In this document: positions 35,671 through 45,576 of the stretch, in pieces
Position numbering within the stretch: the stretch's first letter is position 1
Layout: each line of letters opens with the position of its first letter
DNA from: Pseudomonadales bacterium
GTDB taxonomy: Bacteria; Pseudomonadota; Gammaproteobacteria; Pseudomonadales; Azotimanducaceae
Direction of reading: 5' to 3'
Assembly (NCBI GenBank): GCA_022822135.1
Contig: JAJECH010000051.1
Location: 82,952 to 146,951, forward strand
DNA: 64,000 nt
Made by a program: the position numbers and the translations under genes
Notes under the pieces: model-generated
The model's database searches: none
The model's input: the letters and a program-made list of their open reading frames with translations, nothing else
Told to the model about the DNA's origin: nothing

Positions 35671-37481
35671 AGAACCGAAATATTGCGATCATCGCCCATG
35701 TTGACCATGGGAAGACGACATTAGTCGATCGTTTACTACAAGAAACCGTAATAGGCGCGCGTGAGAAACTTGAGGAGCGTGCGTTGGATAGTAACGAACT
35801 CGAACGTGAACGCGGCATAACCATTCTGTCCAAGACGACTGCGGTCGAACACAAAGGCATACGTATCAATATCGTCGATACGCCTGGACATGCGGACTTT
35901 GGTGGTGAAGTCGAACGTGTCTTATCCATGGTAGATGCCGTGCTGCTACTCGTAGACGCCGTCGACGGACCGATGCCGCAAACACGGTTCGTGACTTCGA
36001 AAGCGTTTGCAGAGAACTTGAATCCGTTGGTCGTTGTTAATAAAGTGGATCGAGACGGGGCTCGCCCAGAACAGGTGGTAGAGGAGGTCTTCGATCTTTT
36101 TGATTCACTCGACTGTAGCGAAGAGCAGCTTGACTTTCCGGTTGTATACACGTCGGCTCTCAAGGGTCAAGCTGGTTTTGACCATGACCACCTTGAAGAT
36201 TCAATGCAACCGGTGCTTGATTTGATTGTGGATCGTGTTCCAGAACCACCGATGGTCGATGGTCCATTTCAAATGCAGGTGTGCACGCTTGACTATTCAC
36301 CTTACGTTGGTGTCATCGGGATCGGTCGAGTCCAACGCGGCAGAATCGACGCGAAAATGCCCGTACAGGTTGTCTCAAAAGATGGTTCCATTCGCAGTGC
36401 GAAACTCATGTCAATCCAAGCGAATCGAGGCTTACAGCGTGTTGACTTGGAGTCGGCTACTGCCGGTGATATCGTCTGTGTGACGGGAATCGACAATCTC
36501 GAGGTATCTGAAACGATCTGTGATGTATCGAAACCAGAAGCACTGCCTTCCTTGAGTGTTGATGAACCAACGGTTACGATGGCTTTCCACGTCAATTCGT
36601 CGCCTCTGGCGGGAACCGCGGGACGGTATCTGACGAGTCGCCATCTGAAGTCTCGATTGTTCACCGAAGCGACTCACAACGTTGCTCTTCGTGTCTCAGA
36701 AACTGATGCGGCCGACGTCTTCAACGTGAGTGGTAGAGGGGAGCTCCACTTGTCGGTACTCATCGAAACCATGAGAAGAGAAGGCTATGAACTAGCCGTG
36801 TCGCAACCGACAGTTATTACTAGACTCGAAAACGGGGTAGTCGAAGAGCCGTTCGAAACATTGTCGTTGAGTGTTGAAATCCAGTACCAAGGCGCAGTAA
36901 TGGAAATGTTGGGTGAGCGACGCGCGAGCCTTCTAGATATCGCCAACGAAGGGCAAAATCGAGTACGGTTAACCTATAGTGTAGCAACGCGTGCACTAAG
37001 TGGCTTCCGATCACTATTTGCGACGGAAACTTCGGGTACGGGGATCATGTCGTTCGGATCAGCAGGATACGCGCCTCAACAGGCCAACATCGACTTCACT
37101 CGACGAAACGGGGTATTGATCTCAAACTGTGCTGGAAAAGCGGTCGCGTACGCACTTTTCTCGCTGCAAGAACGTGGTCAAATGTTCATCGCTCCAGGCG
37201 ACGTAATTTACGAAGGTATGGTGGTAGGAATCCACAACAAATCCAGCGATCTGGTCGTCAATCCGACGAAGGAAAAGAAACTCACCAATATACGTGCAGC
37301 TGGCAGCGACGAGAACATTCTGTTGACGCCACCTACACAACTCACGCTCGAACGAGCCATCGAGTTCATCGACAATGATGAACTGGTTGAGGTAACGCCA
37401 ACTGCCGTTCGAATCCGTAAGCAAGTGCTTACCGAGAATGGAAGAAAGCAAACCGTCCGCAGATTAGCTACTAGCACTTAG
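35667..37481 (+). CDS. typA: TypA/BipA ribosome-associated GTPase
   Basis: A 604-residue translation-factor GTPase. The G motifs are AHVDHGKT, RERGITI, DTPGHADFG and NKVD, followed by EF-G-like domains and the TypA-specific C-terminal domain (FIAPGDVIYEGMVVG and LTPPTQLTLERAIEFI). It acts on the ribosome in stress and low-temperature growth. No Shine-Dalgarno precedes the ATG; a mini-frame overlaps it (see that entry). The gene is isolated, as is common. Confidence 0.97.
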   Translation: MKNRNIAIIAHVDHGKTTLVDRLLQETVIGAREKLEERALDSNELERERGITILSKTTAVEHKGIRINIVDTPGHADFGGEVERVLSMVDAVLLLVDAVDGPMPQTRFVTSKAFAENLNPLVVVNKVDRDGARPEQVVEEVFDLFDSLDCSEEQLDFPVVYTSALKGQAGFDHDHLEDSMQPVLDLIVDRVPEPPMVDGPFQMQVCTLDYSPYVGVIGIGRVQRGRIDAKMPVQVVSKDGSIRSAKLMSIQANRGLQRVDLESATAGDIVCVTGIDNLEVSETICDVSKPEALPSLSVDEPTVTMAFHVNSSPLAGTAGRYLTSRHLKSRLFTEATHNVALRVSETDAADVFNVSGRGELHLSVLIETMRREGYELAVSQPTVITRLENGVVEEPFETLSLSVEIQYQGAVMEMLGERRASLLDIANEGQNRVRLTYSVATRALSGFRSLFATETSGTGIMSFGSAGYAPQQANIDFTRRNGVLISNCAGKAVAYALFSLQERGQMFIAPGDVIYEGMVVGIHNKSSDLVVNPTKEKKLTNIRAAGSDENILLTPPTQLTLERAIEFIDNDELVEVTPTAVRIRKQVLTENGRKQTVRRLATST

Positions 37482-37503
37482 TCGTGGTTGCTTTCAATCA
37501 CGA
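37482..37503 (+). terminator. Hairpin after typA
   Basis: TCGTGGTTG (37482-37490) pairs with CAATCACGA (37495-37503) across a CTTT loop, with one G-U pair. It begins right at the typA stop. No strong U tract follows, so termination is plausible rather than certain. The cusA gene converges on this 177-bp space. Confidence 0.45.
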
Positions 37504-37658
37504 TTAGGTGAAACTAGATCGTGTTCTCTTCGTATATCAGTTACGTTTATCTGATTGATCTAAAACGATTAAAGGTTACTATCTTCCTCTAACTGGATCG
37601 TCCGCTTTCTACCACTCTTTTCACAGTTAGGTTTTACACACCAACGTATCCTAGCGTG

Positions 37659-40600
37659 CTAAGAAGCGTTGTCGGCTACTTTACGAGATGCGGAAGTTCC
37701 GTAACTTTGCCAAATAAGGTAAATCGCAGGCACCATTAAAAGAACCATAACCATCGCGAAGAGAATGCCCCCGAACATTGGTGCAGCGATGCGTCGCATA
37801 ACTTCGGACCCGGTTCCCGTTCCGAACATAATCGGCGTAAGTCCAATCGCAATCGTCAGCGTAGTCATCATGATAGGTCTGATGCGCTGCGACGCGCCAG
37901 TCAACACCGCTGTTCTGAGATCTTCCGTGGTCATCGTACGGTTATCAGCTAGCACACGTTGCTTCAATTGCTCATATTGAAGATTCAAGTAAGTGAGCAT
38001 CAAGATACCCAATTCCGCCGCGACACCTGCGAGTGCGATGAATCCGACGCCTACGGCGACTGACAGTTCGTAGTCAAGGAGATACACTACAAGTATCCCT
38101 CCTGCTAGCGCGAAGGGTACGGTCAAGACCACGATGACGACTTCGCGGATACGTCGGAAATTCAAGTAAATCAATAAGATGACAATGAATAACGTAATCG
38201 GTCCAATCAACATCAATCGTTGTTGTGCGCGGATCAAATACTCGTACTGACCAGACCACGTCAAGGCATAACCGACTGGCAGAGATACGCTCGATTCAAC
38301 GACTTCTTTCGCTTCCGAGACGTACGAACCCAAGTCTCGATCTACGATGTCAACGTAGAGCCAACCATTCGGGCGCGCGTTTTCGCTCTTGATCACGGGC
38401 GGTCCATCGGTAATCTCGATGTCGGCAACGTCAAGCAACGCGATGCGTGCACCTTGGGCAGTCAGGATTGGAAGCGACTTGAGGCTATCGATGGAGTCGC
38501 GGAGTCGTTGCGGATACCGCAGGTTTATCGGATACCGTGCGAGGCCGTCAATCGAAAACGAAATGTTGGTGCCACCGACGGCCGTTCGGACGACCTCCTG
38601 GATGTTCTCAATGTTCAATCCGTATCGAGCAGCCCGATCCCGATCGATATTGACGTTGATATATCGAGCGCCTTTGACACGTTCTGAATAGACTGAAACC
38701 GTCCCGGGTATTTCAGCCAATACAGATTCGAGTTCCTGACCAATCGACTGGATTACATCAAGGTCAGGTCCCGCAATCTTGACGCCAATCGGCGTTTTAA
38801 TGCCAGTCGCAAGCATGTCGATTCTCGTACGGATCGGCATGACCCATGTGTTGTTGAGACCGGGTATCTTGATCTTTGCGTTCAACTCCTCTCGTAGCGT
38901 GTCCATCGTGACGCCTTCCCGCCACTCCTCGCGCGGTCGAAGCTGCACCATCGTTTCGATCATGGTGAGCGGCGCCGGGTCAGTAGCAGTCTCCGCGCGA
39001 CCGATCTTGCCAAAAACGTTTTCGACTTCAGGAACCGTCCTGATGATCTTGTCCGTCTGCTGGAGCAATTCACGGGCTTTGTCGATCGAGATGCCGGGAT
39101 AAGTGGTCGGCATATACATCAAGTCGCCTTCATCAAGCGGTGGCATGAACTCCGACCCTATCTTGAGGATCGGCAGCGACGCACCCATCACGATGATGAT
39201 GCCTAAGACGACGGTAGTTTTCGGGAAACTAACTGTGCGTCCTATGATCGGGGAGAACCAGGAGACTAATCCAGTATTTATCGGGTTGTCTGCTACTTTG
39301 CGGATTCTTCCTCGAATCAAGTAACCCATCAATACCGGCACTAAGGTAATCGCTAGTAAAGCAGCGATCGCCATCGCATAAGTTTTCGTATAAGCCAACG
39401 GCGCAAACAGTCGCCCTTCCTGAGCTTCTAGTGTGAATACTGGGAGAAAACTAAGGGTTATGATCAATAGAGACGTAAGCACTGGAGCTCCGATCTCGGA
39501 CGAGGCTTCGCGGACAATCTCCCATCGTTGGCTCGCAGTCGCACGGTCGGTCTGTCCTAGTTCGAGGGAGAGTTTTCGGTGGGTGTTTTCAATCATGACG
39601 ATTGCACCATCCACCATGGCGCCAATTGCAATCGCAATGCCGCCAAGCGACATGATGTTCGCGTTCAGATTCTGTAATCGCATGATCACGAACGCTCCCA
39701 GAATTGCGACTGGTAGGCTCAGCAGGACCACGAGGGAAGAGCGAAAATGAAAGAGGAAAATTGCACATACGAACACAACGATGAAGAACTCTTCAACTAG
39801 GGTTACCTGTAGCGTGCTAATCGCGCGTTGAATTAGCTTCGAACGATCGTACGTCGGAACCAGTTCGACACCATCGGGTAGGCTGCCTTTCAGTTCGTTA
39901 ATGCGTGTCTTGACCCGTTCGATCGTTTCTACGGCATTTTCGCCCGCTCGCATAACGACGATTCCGCCTACCACCTCGCCTTCGCCGTCGAGTTCGGCGA
40001 TGCCTCGTCGCATCTGCGGCCCGATCCGAATCTCTGCGATATCAGAAAGTTGAATGGGAATACCGGTCTCGTTTACCGATATCGGAATGCGTGAGAGATG
40101 GTCGACACTTTGTACATAGCCGCTTGAACGCACCATGTATTCCGCTTCCGCAAGTTCGACGACGGATCCGCTTGCTTCTTGATTGTTACGAGCAATCGCT
40201 TGTTTGACTTGCTCCAACGTTAGTTCGAAAGCGTGCAGCCGATCAGGATCAAGGACAACCTGATACTGTCGAACCATTCCTCCGACGGTTGCCACTTCAG
40301 ATACACCTTGCACTGATTGGAGTTCGTATTTCAGAAACCAATCCTGCAGGCTGCGCAGTTGCTCTAGATCGTGCGTACCTGTTCGATCCACAAGGGCGTA
40401 TGCATAGACCCAACCTACTCCTGTTGCATCGGGTCCAAGCGACGGGGTAGCGCCTTCGGGTAGTTTGGCAGCGACCTGGTTGAGGTATTCAAGGACGCGT
40501 GATCGCGCCCAATACAGATCTGTTCCGTCTTCAAATATGACGTACACATATGAGTCCCCGAAAAACGAATAGCCACGAACTGCAGTGGTTTTCGGAACTG

Positions 40601-40823
40601 AGAGCATGGCAGTGGTCAACGCGTACGTGACTTGGTCTTCTACAACACGTGGCGCTTGTCCGGGAAACGATGTCTTAATGATGACCTGAACATCAGAGAG
40701 GTCAGGGATAGCGTCGACCGGGGTGCGAATCGCGCTGAAAGTCCCCCAGAGCACGAGAAGCGCTGTCAGGATCACAACCAGTTGACGGTTGTTGATCGAC
40801 CATCCAATGATCGCTGATATCAC
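37659..40823 (-). CDS. cusA: CusA, heavy-metal RND efflux pump
   Basis: A 1054-residue inner-membrane RND transporter of the heavy-metal group. The 12 membrane segments and two large periplasmic domains are in the expected order. The N-terminus reads WSINNRQLVVILTALLVLWG with PVDAIPDLSDVQV, the signature of CzcA/CusA proteins. DGAIVMIENTHRK in segment 4 is the proton-relay region. Cu(I)/Ag(I) specificity is inferred from the CusF-like domain in its partner CusB. GTG start. It is the last gene of cusCBA and lies 64 nt after cusB. Confidence 0.94.
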   Translation of the reverse strand: MISAIIGWSINNRQLVVILTALLVLWGTFSAIRTPVDAIPDLSDVQVIIKTSFPGQAPRVVEDQVTYALTTAMLSVPKTTAVRGYSFFGDSYVYVIFEDGTDLYWARSRVLEYLNQVAAKLPEGATPSLGPDATGVGWVYAYALVDRTGTHDLEQLRSLQDWFLKYELQSVQGVSEVATVGGMVRQYQVVLDPDRLHAFELTLEQVKQAIARNNQEASGSVVELAEAEYMVRSSGYVQSVDHLSRIPISVNETGIPIQLSDIAEIRIGPQMRRGIAELDGEGEVVGGIVVMRAGENAVETIERVKTRINELKGSLPDGVELVPTYDRSKLIQRAISTLQVTLVEEFFIVVFVCAIFLFHFRSSLVVLLSLPVAILGAFVIMRLQNLNANIMSLGGIAIAIGAMVDGAIVMIENTHRKLSLELGQTDRATASQRWEIVREASSEIGAPVLTSLLIITLSFLPVFTLEAQEGRLFAPLAYTKTYAMAIAALLAITLVPVLMGYLIRGRIRKVADNPINTGLVSWFSPIIGRTVSFPKTTVVLGIIIVMGASLPILKIGSEFMPPLDEGDLMYMPTTYPGISIDKARELLQQTDKIIRTVPEVENVFGKIGRAETATDPAPLTMIETMVQLRPREEWREGVTMDTLREELNAKIKIPGLNNTWVMPIRTRIDMLATGIKTPIGVKIAGPDLDVIQSIGQELESVLAEIPGTVSVYSERVKGARYINVNIDRDRAARYGLNIENIQEVVRTAVGGTNISFSIDGLARYPINLRYPQRLRDSIDSLKSLPILTAQGARIALLDVADIEITDGPPVIKSENARPNGWLYVDIVDRDLGSYVSEAKEVVESSVSLPVGYALTWSGQYEYLIRAQQRLMLIGPITLFIVILLIYLNFRRIREVVIVVLTVPFALAGGILVVYLLDYELSVAVGVGFIALAGVAAELGILMLTYLNLQYEQLKQRVLADNRTMTTEDLRTAVLTGASQRIRPIMMTTLTIAIGLTPIMFGTGTGSEVMRRIAAPMFGGILFAMVMVLLMVPAIYLIWQSYGTSASRKVADNAS

Positions 40824-40887
40824 AATTCGATCATCTCAATAGAACACGAAACGCGGTCGGTCCGATGCACCGGAACGAATGAAGCTG

Positions 40888-42345
40888 CTATTGATTCGCC
40901 TCACTTATCTTGGTGATATGCACGGCCCCGCTGGGTTGCTTCTCGATCTCAAGGCGCACGCGGACCCCAATTTCAACTTCCTCTAACATCGACTGTTTCG
41001 AGACTTTCAAATTCATCGTCATGGGACGCCAACCCCAACTTTCAATCGGTCCATGTTTAACTCGTAACGTACCTTTGTCGAGATTCACGTCGAGTATTTC
41101 AGCGTCCACGTTTTCACGCGTCGTAGGATCGTTGGCGTGTTCTTCGAACCGTGCAAGTGCTGTGTCGATATTGGATTCTGAGTCAATAAGAAACTGTCCA
41201 GACGTCACAACTCGATCTTCGACATCCAGTCCTCTTGAGATCACGGTCGTGTTACCTGACTCATAGCCAACCACGACAGGGGCTGACTTGAAGCGGCCAT
41301 CCCCTAGATCTACCACAACACGATCGCTTGCGCCTCCACGAATGACTGCGGAAGTAGGAACATAGATGACATCTCCTTCACCTTCAACGATGATGCTTAC
41401 ACGAGCAAACATGTTTGGACGGAATAAATCCTCTTGCACTGAATAGCCGATCCGTACCTTCAGGCTTCTAGTGCGAGGATCCATTTCTGGATAGATGTAC
41501 TCAACTTGACCTTCAAATCTTCGCCCAGGTTTTGAATCGACTTCAAAGATCACTCTTTGACCGATTTTGATCGCATCGGCATATCGCTCCATTACTTCTG
41601 CAAGAATCCATACGCGTTCAAGGTCCGCAATCGACATAACGTGAGTCGCTGGCGTCACGTAGACACCCTCACGAATTCCGAGCATCGCAACGACGCCATC
41701 TGTATCAGCAACGACCTTGACGCGCTGACTCACAGTTTTTGTACGATCGAGCTCGAGGATTTCTGGCGCAGTCATACCTAACGAAACGAGACGTTCCTGC
41801 GACGCTGCGATCAAAGGTCCTTGAGCAGATTCTTTCGCGAGGAGATACTCTTGCTGCGCATTTATCAACGTTCGAGAATAGAGCTCAAAAAGTGTTTCAT
41901 CTTTCTTGACCGGATCACCTTCCGCTTTAACACTGAGCTTCTCGACCCAACCATCAACCCGCGTGTGAATGTGCTGTAGGGCGTTTTCGTCGTACTCGAC
42001 GTATCCAACCGTTTCGATCTCTCTATCGAGTCGACCGAAGTTAACCGGTTCCGAACGAACGCCAAGATTTTGTGTCACGCTCGAGTCTATTTCAACGGTG
42101 CCTGCTGCTGGTTCGGCGCCATCTGCATACACCGGCACCAAATCCATCCCCATCGGAGACTTACCAGGTCCGTCGCGACGAAAGTTAGGATCCATTGGCG
42201 CTACCCAATACAGGATCTCGGGCTGTTCGGATTCGACTTCGTCGCTCACTAAAGAAATGAGTGAACCATCGGTGATTTCCGACAAGAGAAAACCGAGTAC
42301 TGTTCCTACAAGCAATGCGGCAACAAGGTAGAGCGATTTTTTCAC
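40888..42345 (-). CDS. cusB: CusB, efflux adaptor with CusF-like tail
   Basis: A 485-residue periplasmic adaptor. After a signal/anchor (LVAALLVGTVLGFLLSEI) there is a heavy-metal-binding module (YWVAPMDPNFRRDGPGKSPM). The adaptor hairpin and barrel follow. The last 70 residues are a CusF-like domain with KHGPIESWGWRPMTMNL, containing the His, Trp and Met-x-Met set that binds Cu(I)/Ag(I). Fusion of CusF to CusB is common in these operons. GTG 42345 overlaps the TGA of cusC (GTGA). Confidence 0.94.
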   Translation of the reverse strand: MKKSLYLVAALLVGTVLGFLLSEITDGSLISLVSDEVESEQPEILYWVAPMDPNFRRDGPGKSPMGMDLVPVYADGAEPAAGTVEIDSSVTQNLGVRSEPVNFGRLDREIETVGYVEYDENALQHIHTRVDGWVEKLSVKAEGDPVKKDETLFELYSRTLINAQQEYLLAKESAQGPLIAASQERLVSLGMTAPEILELDRTKTVSQRVKVVADTDGVVAMLGIREGVYVTPATHVMSIADLERVWILAEVMERYADAIKIGQRVIFEVDSKPGRRFEGQVEYIYPEMDPRTRSLKVRIGYSVQEDLFRPNMFARVSIIVEGEGDVIYVPTSAVIRGGASDRVVVDLGDGRFKSAPVVVGYESGNTTVISRGLDVEDRVVTSGQFLIDSESNIDTALARFEEHANDPTTRENVDAEILDVNLDKGTLRVKHGPIESWGWRPMTMNLKVSKQSMLEEVEIGVRVRLEIEKQPSGAVHITKISEANQ

Positions 42346-43625
42346 TTCGTCGAACCGTTAAGCGAATCTATGGTTGCCCAAGCTTTCAAACGATCGATTC
42401 TTACGCGATGCTGTTCTAGTTTGGCGTCTACTTCGTTCACATAACTCAATAGAACGTCTGCAAAGCTGCCTTCTTTGTTCTGATACGCCTTCAGCGCTGC
42501 TTGCGCATGGTTGTGAGATTGTTCGACGATCGTTTCGTTTAAGAGCTGCAGCCGTTCAGACAGGCGGTGCCACTCAGAGTAAGCGATCGCAATCTCCGAT
42601 GTCAGATCTCTCAACAATTTAGCTTTTGTTTGGCGAGCACTATCTTCACTAGCCTGTGCGGCAAGAAGCCTCAAGCTGTGTTTTTCTTTTGCCACAAGTG
42701 GCAACGAGAACGAAACGATGGCGCTAGCAAAGTCCGATCGCCGACCGCCGTCAAAGTTTGCTCCATCCCGAATGCCGTAACTCAAGTCAATGTGCCATTC
42801 TGGTTTTAATTCTGATTGGTAGAAATCGGTTTGCGCCGATTCCATTGCGACAAACGCGTCAGCGGATCGAATTTTTGGATGAATTTCTATAGCCTCGTAC
42901 ACGCTTTTAGGCGAAGGCACGACATCCCAAATTGGGAGTTCTAACTTTATCGAAACCCCTTGCACAACACCGAGCAGACGTCCTAGTTCATCGAGACTTT
43001 GACTCTCGCGTCGTTTAGTATCAATTAGACGGCTCGCCAAATCACTTGACTCAAGCTCAGCGGCAAGTACGGCGACCTGCAGCTCGTCTCCTGCGGCGTA
43101 ACGAGCACGTACGACGTTCGACAAATTCTCAAGCAGTTGCAACGCTTGTGAGGTGAGATCCACAGCATCTCGCTGATAGTGCGCTTCTAACCAAGCGTTC
43201 CGTGTCGCAAGCGCCGTCTCTTTCGCTTGAAGAGCCGTTTGGTGGCGAAAAGCGTGAGCGCGATGCTCGTGGGCCATGCTCGTGGCGGAACGCGAACCAA
43301 CTGCTGGGATCGTTTGACGAACACCGACAATAGCCTGTGTCATCGGTTCTGAATCGAGTGCAAAGCCATCGACCGGAACATTCATGAGTCCTGTGCGTAC
43401 ACTCGGTTCCGGCAAGCGCTTCGCAGCTTCCCGAAGTTTTCCCTCAGCTTCTGCCATTAGCCTATAGCCGTGAATCGCTGGATCAGATGCCAATGCATGT
43501 TTGACCGCATCGTTGATCGAGAGATCATGCGTATCGACTTCGCCATATAGAGCGCACCCGATACCTAGAGCTAGAGCGGGACTAACCGATCGCATGAAGG
43601 AACCGATACGACGACCAATGTTCAT
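42342..43625 (-). CDS. cusC: CusC, TolC-family outer-membrane channel
   Basis: A 427-residue outer-membrane efflux protein with a signal peptide (SPALALGIGCALYGEV) and the long repeated helices of TolC proteins (NDAVKHALASDPAIHGYRLMA; AYSEWHRLSERLQLLNE). It opens the cusCBA operon. ATG 43625. The operon has no adjacent cusRS or MerR gene. Confidence 0.88.
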   Translation of the reverse strand: MNIGRRIGSFMRSVSPALALGIGCALYGEVDTHDLSINDAVKHALASDPAIHGYRLMAEAEGKLREAAKRLPEPSVRTGLMNVPVDGFALDSEPMTQAIVGVRQTIPAVGSRSATSMAHEHRAHAFRHQTALQAKETALATRNAWLEAHYQRDAVDLTSQALQLLENLSNVVRARYAAGDELQVAVLAAELESSDLASRLIDTKRRESQSLDELGRLLGVVQGVSIKLELPIWDVVPSPKSVYEAIEIHPKIRSADAFVAMESAQTDFYQSELKPEWHIDLSYGIRDGANFDGGRRSDFASAIVSFSLPLVAKEKHSLRLLAAQASEDSARQTKAKLLRDLTSEIAIAYSEWHRLSERLQLLNETIVEQSHNHAQAALKAYQNKEGSFADVLLSYVNEVDAKLEQHRVRIDRLKAWATIDSLNGSTK

Positions 43626-43794
43626 ACTAAATCACCGGGGTGCGGGCAGGTGGAAGTACACTGCGCAAGATTGTTCTTGGCACTAACTTTGACCAATCCT
43701 AGTATCGTTGATTCAGGATTAAACGTGCTTTCCGGTGAAGCCCAAAATTTCCGGAACTAATCTCATGCAAGAAACAAATGCGGACGGTGCGGAG
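43626..43794. promoter_or_regulatory. Upstream region of cusCBA with direct repeats
   Basis: TTTCCGG occurs at 43729-43735 and 43748-43754, exactly 19 bp apart. The region separates cusC from fic, both leftward. The repeats could be operator sites, but no metal-responsive box was certain. Confidence 0.3.
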
Positions 43795-45240
43795 TTAAGT
43801 ACGACTTAGCCCTTTTAACTTCCTTTCGTCTTCTCCATCGTCACTAAGTTTAGGAGCAAGCGGTATTAATTCTGTGTTCACGAAGACCGGTCGTTTCTCA
43901 TCCCAAGCAATATATTCATCCGATGAGACACCGTATCGACGCATCGTGGATACCGGGCTTTTGCGAGCTTTTTCAAGTGTTATGTCAAGAAGATCACGCT
44001 TTTGATGCGGATTAAGTTCTGTGAAGACGTCGATCTTACGCCTGACCACATCAATGTAACTCCTATCTTGAGCGTTCAAGATGATGTCCCTAACCATGTC
44101 ATCAATTGAACCACGATACTGCAACTCAAGAACACTGGGAGCTACTTGACGGTCCTTGTCTTGGTGCAGTCGATGCGCAGATTGTTCGTACGACGAAACG
44201 TAAACATCACGCAGCATTTCAACCCGGTTCAATTCATAGACTCCTAGAAGACCCGACGTATATGCCCGGTTCGGTGTTGCTAAAAATGAAATCGGACACA
44301 AGTCAGCTCTTAATAAAGGGATGTTTGCCATCATACGTGATGTTCTCTTGTTCCCATCTGCGAATGGTTGCAAATATGCCAAGTGAACGAGTGCGAAAAA
44401 CGATTGCTCAAATGGATCGTTGATTCTGTCGCATTTTTCCAATACCCTTTCGAGCGTATCGGTCACTTCTGTAGGAATAGATATGGGGTGATACGCGGAC
44501 CCCGCGATGCCAACATCTCGTAATCTGAGGTTGCCTACCTCTTCCACATCCGGATGTATATCACTCAGAAGAAGCGAGTGTATGTGTTGAACTGTAGATC
44601 GATTGAAACCCATCGGCATAAACGAGGAATCGTCACTGCGGTTATCGAGCACGAACTGAATCGCATCCTTGTGATTTAAGATCATCGCAATGTCACGACG
44701 TTCTTGCACGGATGCAATTGTTCTCCCCAATTCGACTAACCGTTCTGTTTCCAGATAGGTCGTGGATATTCCTTCCAACCGGGATGATCCGTAGGAGACA
44801 TCGATCGCAAACCTTTTCGCTCTTTGATTCAATCGTGATACGTCAAGCTCTTTCGATTTCAGATCACCGACTTGGCTAAGACGTTCCGTAATTTGATGAG
44901 GCAGGTACCTCGAGGTGTTTGGAACGTAATCATCGAGAAATTCGTGTCGATAACCGACAGGTTTGCGGATCGCAAGAGGGGAATTCACATAGGCATCTAT
45001 GTCCCAAGAATCCAACCCTAGGGGGACTCGTATGGATTGATCGTAGTTCTTTACGAGACGGTATTTAGTTCCACGACCGGATCCTACTGCTTCCACTTCA
45101 CCAGAAGCGACAAGCTCTTTAAGATCTCGCCAGGCTGTCGGTAGCGATACGTTGAACTCACCACTAAATACGGAAACCGGGAGATCACCGCGCAGGTCTA
45201 GAAGCTCTTTGTATATTCTCAGACGGCCTTCGCGAGCCAT
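43795..45240 (-). CDS. Class II Fic protein with N-terminal winged helix
   Basis: A 481-residue protein. Residues 1-65 form a winged-helix module (VFSGEFNVSLPTAWRDLKEL). The inhibitory motif S-x-x-x-E-G is at Ser152-Glu156-Gly157, placed before the core as in class II Fic proteins. The catalytic motif is H286LAYLQPFADGNKRTSR, with the active His286. Fic proteins AMPylate target proteins; the helix with Glu156 holds this in check. The target is unknown. A helically phased TGAAAT array lies just upstream of the ATG, suggesting self-regulation by the winged helix. Confidence 0.92.
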   Translation of the reverse strand: MAREGRLRIYKELLDLRGDLPVSVFSGEFNVSLPTAWRDLKELVASGEVEAVGSGRGTKYRLVKNYDQSIRVPLGLDSWDIDAYVNSPLAIRKPVGYRHEFLDDYVPNTSRYLPHQITERLSQVGDLKSKELDVSRLNQRAKRFAIDVSYGSSRLEGISTTYLETERLVELGRTIASVQERRDIAMILNHKDAIQFVLDNRSDDSSFMPMGFNRSTVQHIHSLLLSDIHPDVEEVGNLRLRDVGIAGSAYHPISIPTEVTDTLERVLEKCDRINDPFEQSFFALVHLAYLQPFADGNKRTSRMMANIPLLRADLCPISFLATPNRAYTSGLLGVYELNRVEMLRDVYVSSYEQSAHRLHQDKDRQVAPSVLELQYRGSIDDMVRDIILNAQDRSYIDVVRRKIDVFTELNPHQKRDLLDITLEKARKSPVSTMRRYGVSSDEYIAWDEKRPVFVNTELIPLAPKLSDDGEDERKLKGLSRT

Positions 45241-45527
45241 GTTGAAATGAAAACATCGTTAAATTTTCAATATCTGAAATTATAGTGAAATGTAAATCGC
45301 ATTAATACCTAAGATATGAAATGATTGGACTTCGCACACATTGAGTTCCGTGAAGAGACGTGCGTTCACGTTGGTGACTCCGATGATCCGTCAGTAGGTA
45401 GCTTGTGTTGTTGTGAGGCATTTAAGTCCCATCCAATGATTAGACTGACTTTTCGCTGAAATCTGAGCGTACGTTGGCAGATTTGACATCACGCTCTCAC
45501 ACCGTAAAAACCATAGTGATACACGAT
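45241..45527. promoter_or_regulatory. AT-rich upstream region of fic with phased TGAAAT repeats
   Basis: TGAAAT occurs at 45243-45248, 45275-45280, 45286-45291 and 45317-45322. The intervals are 32, 11 and 31 bp, close to whole helical turns, so all four lie on one face of the DNA. The segment is AT-rich unlike its flanks. It looks like a multi-site operator/promoter for the leftward fic gene. The rest of the interval shows nothing clear. Confidence 0.45.
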
Positions 45528-45570
45528 GACCGCACTGCTCGGGTAATGCGCTGTATACGAGAGTGCGGTC
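45528..45570 (-). terminator. Hairpin after the ThDP enzyme gene
   Basis: GACCGCACT (45528-45536) and AGTGCGGTC (45562-45570) are perfect complements, extended by CTCG/CGAG inside. It lies 6 nt after the stop of the leftward ThDP enzyme. There is no clear U tract, so it may be a pause or stability stem. Confidence 0.6.
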
Positions 45571-45576
45571 CTCTTC

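Noticed and set aside
38220..38687. 155-codon plus-strand frame within cusA
   Set aside because: Antisense shadow of a conserved RND transporter.
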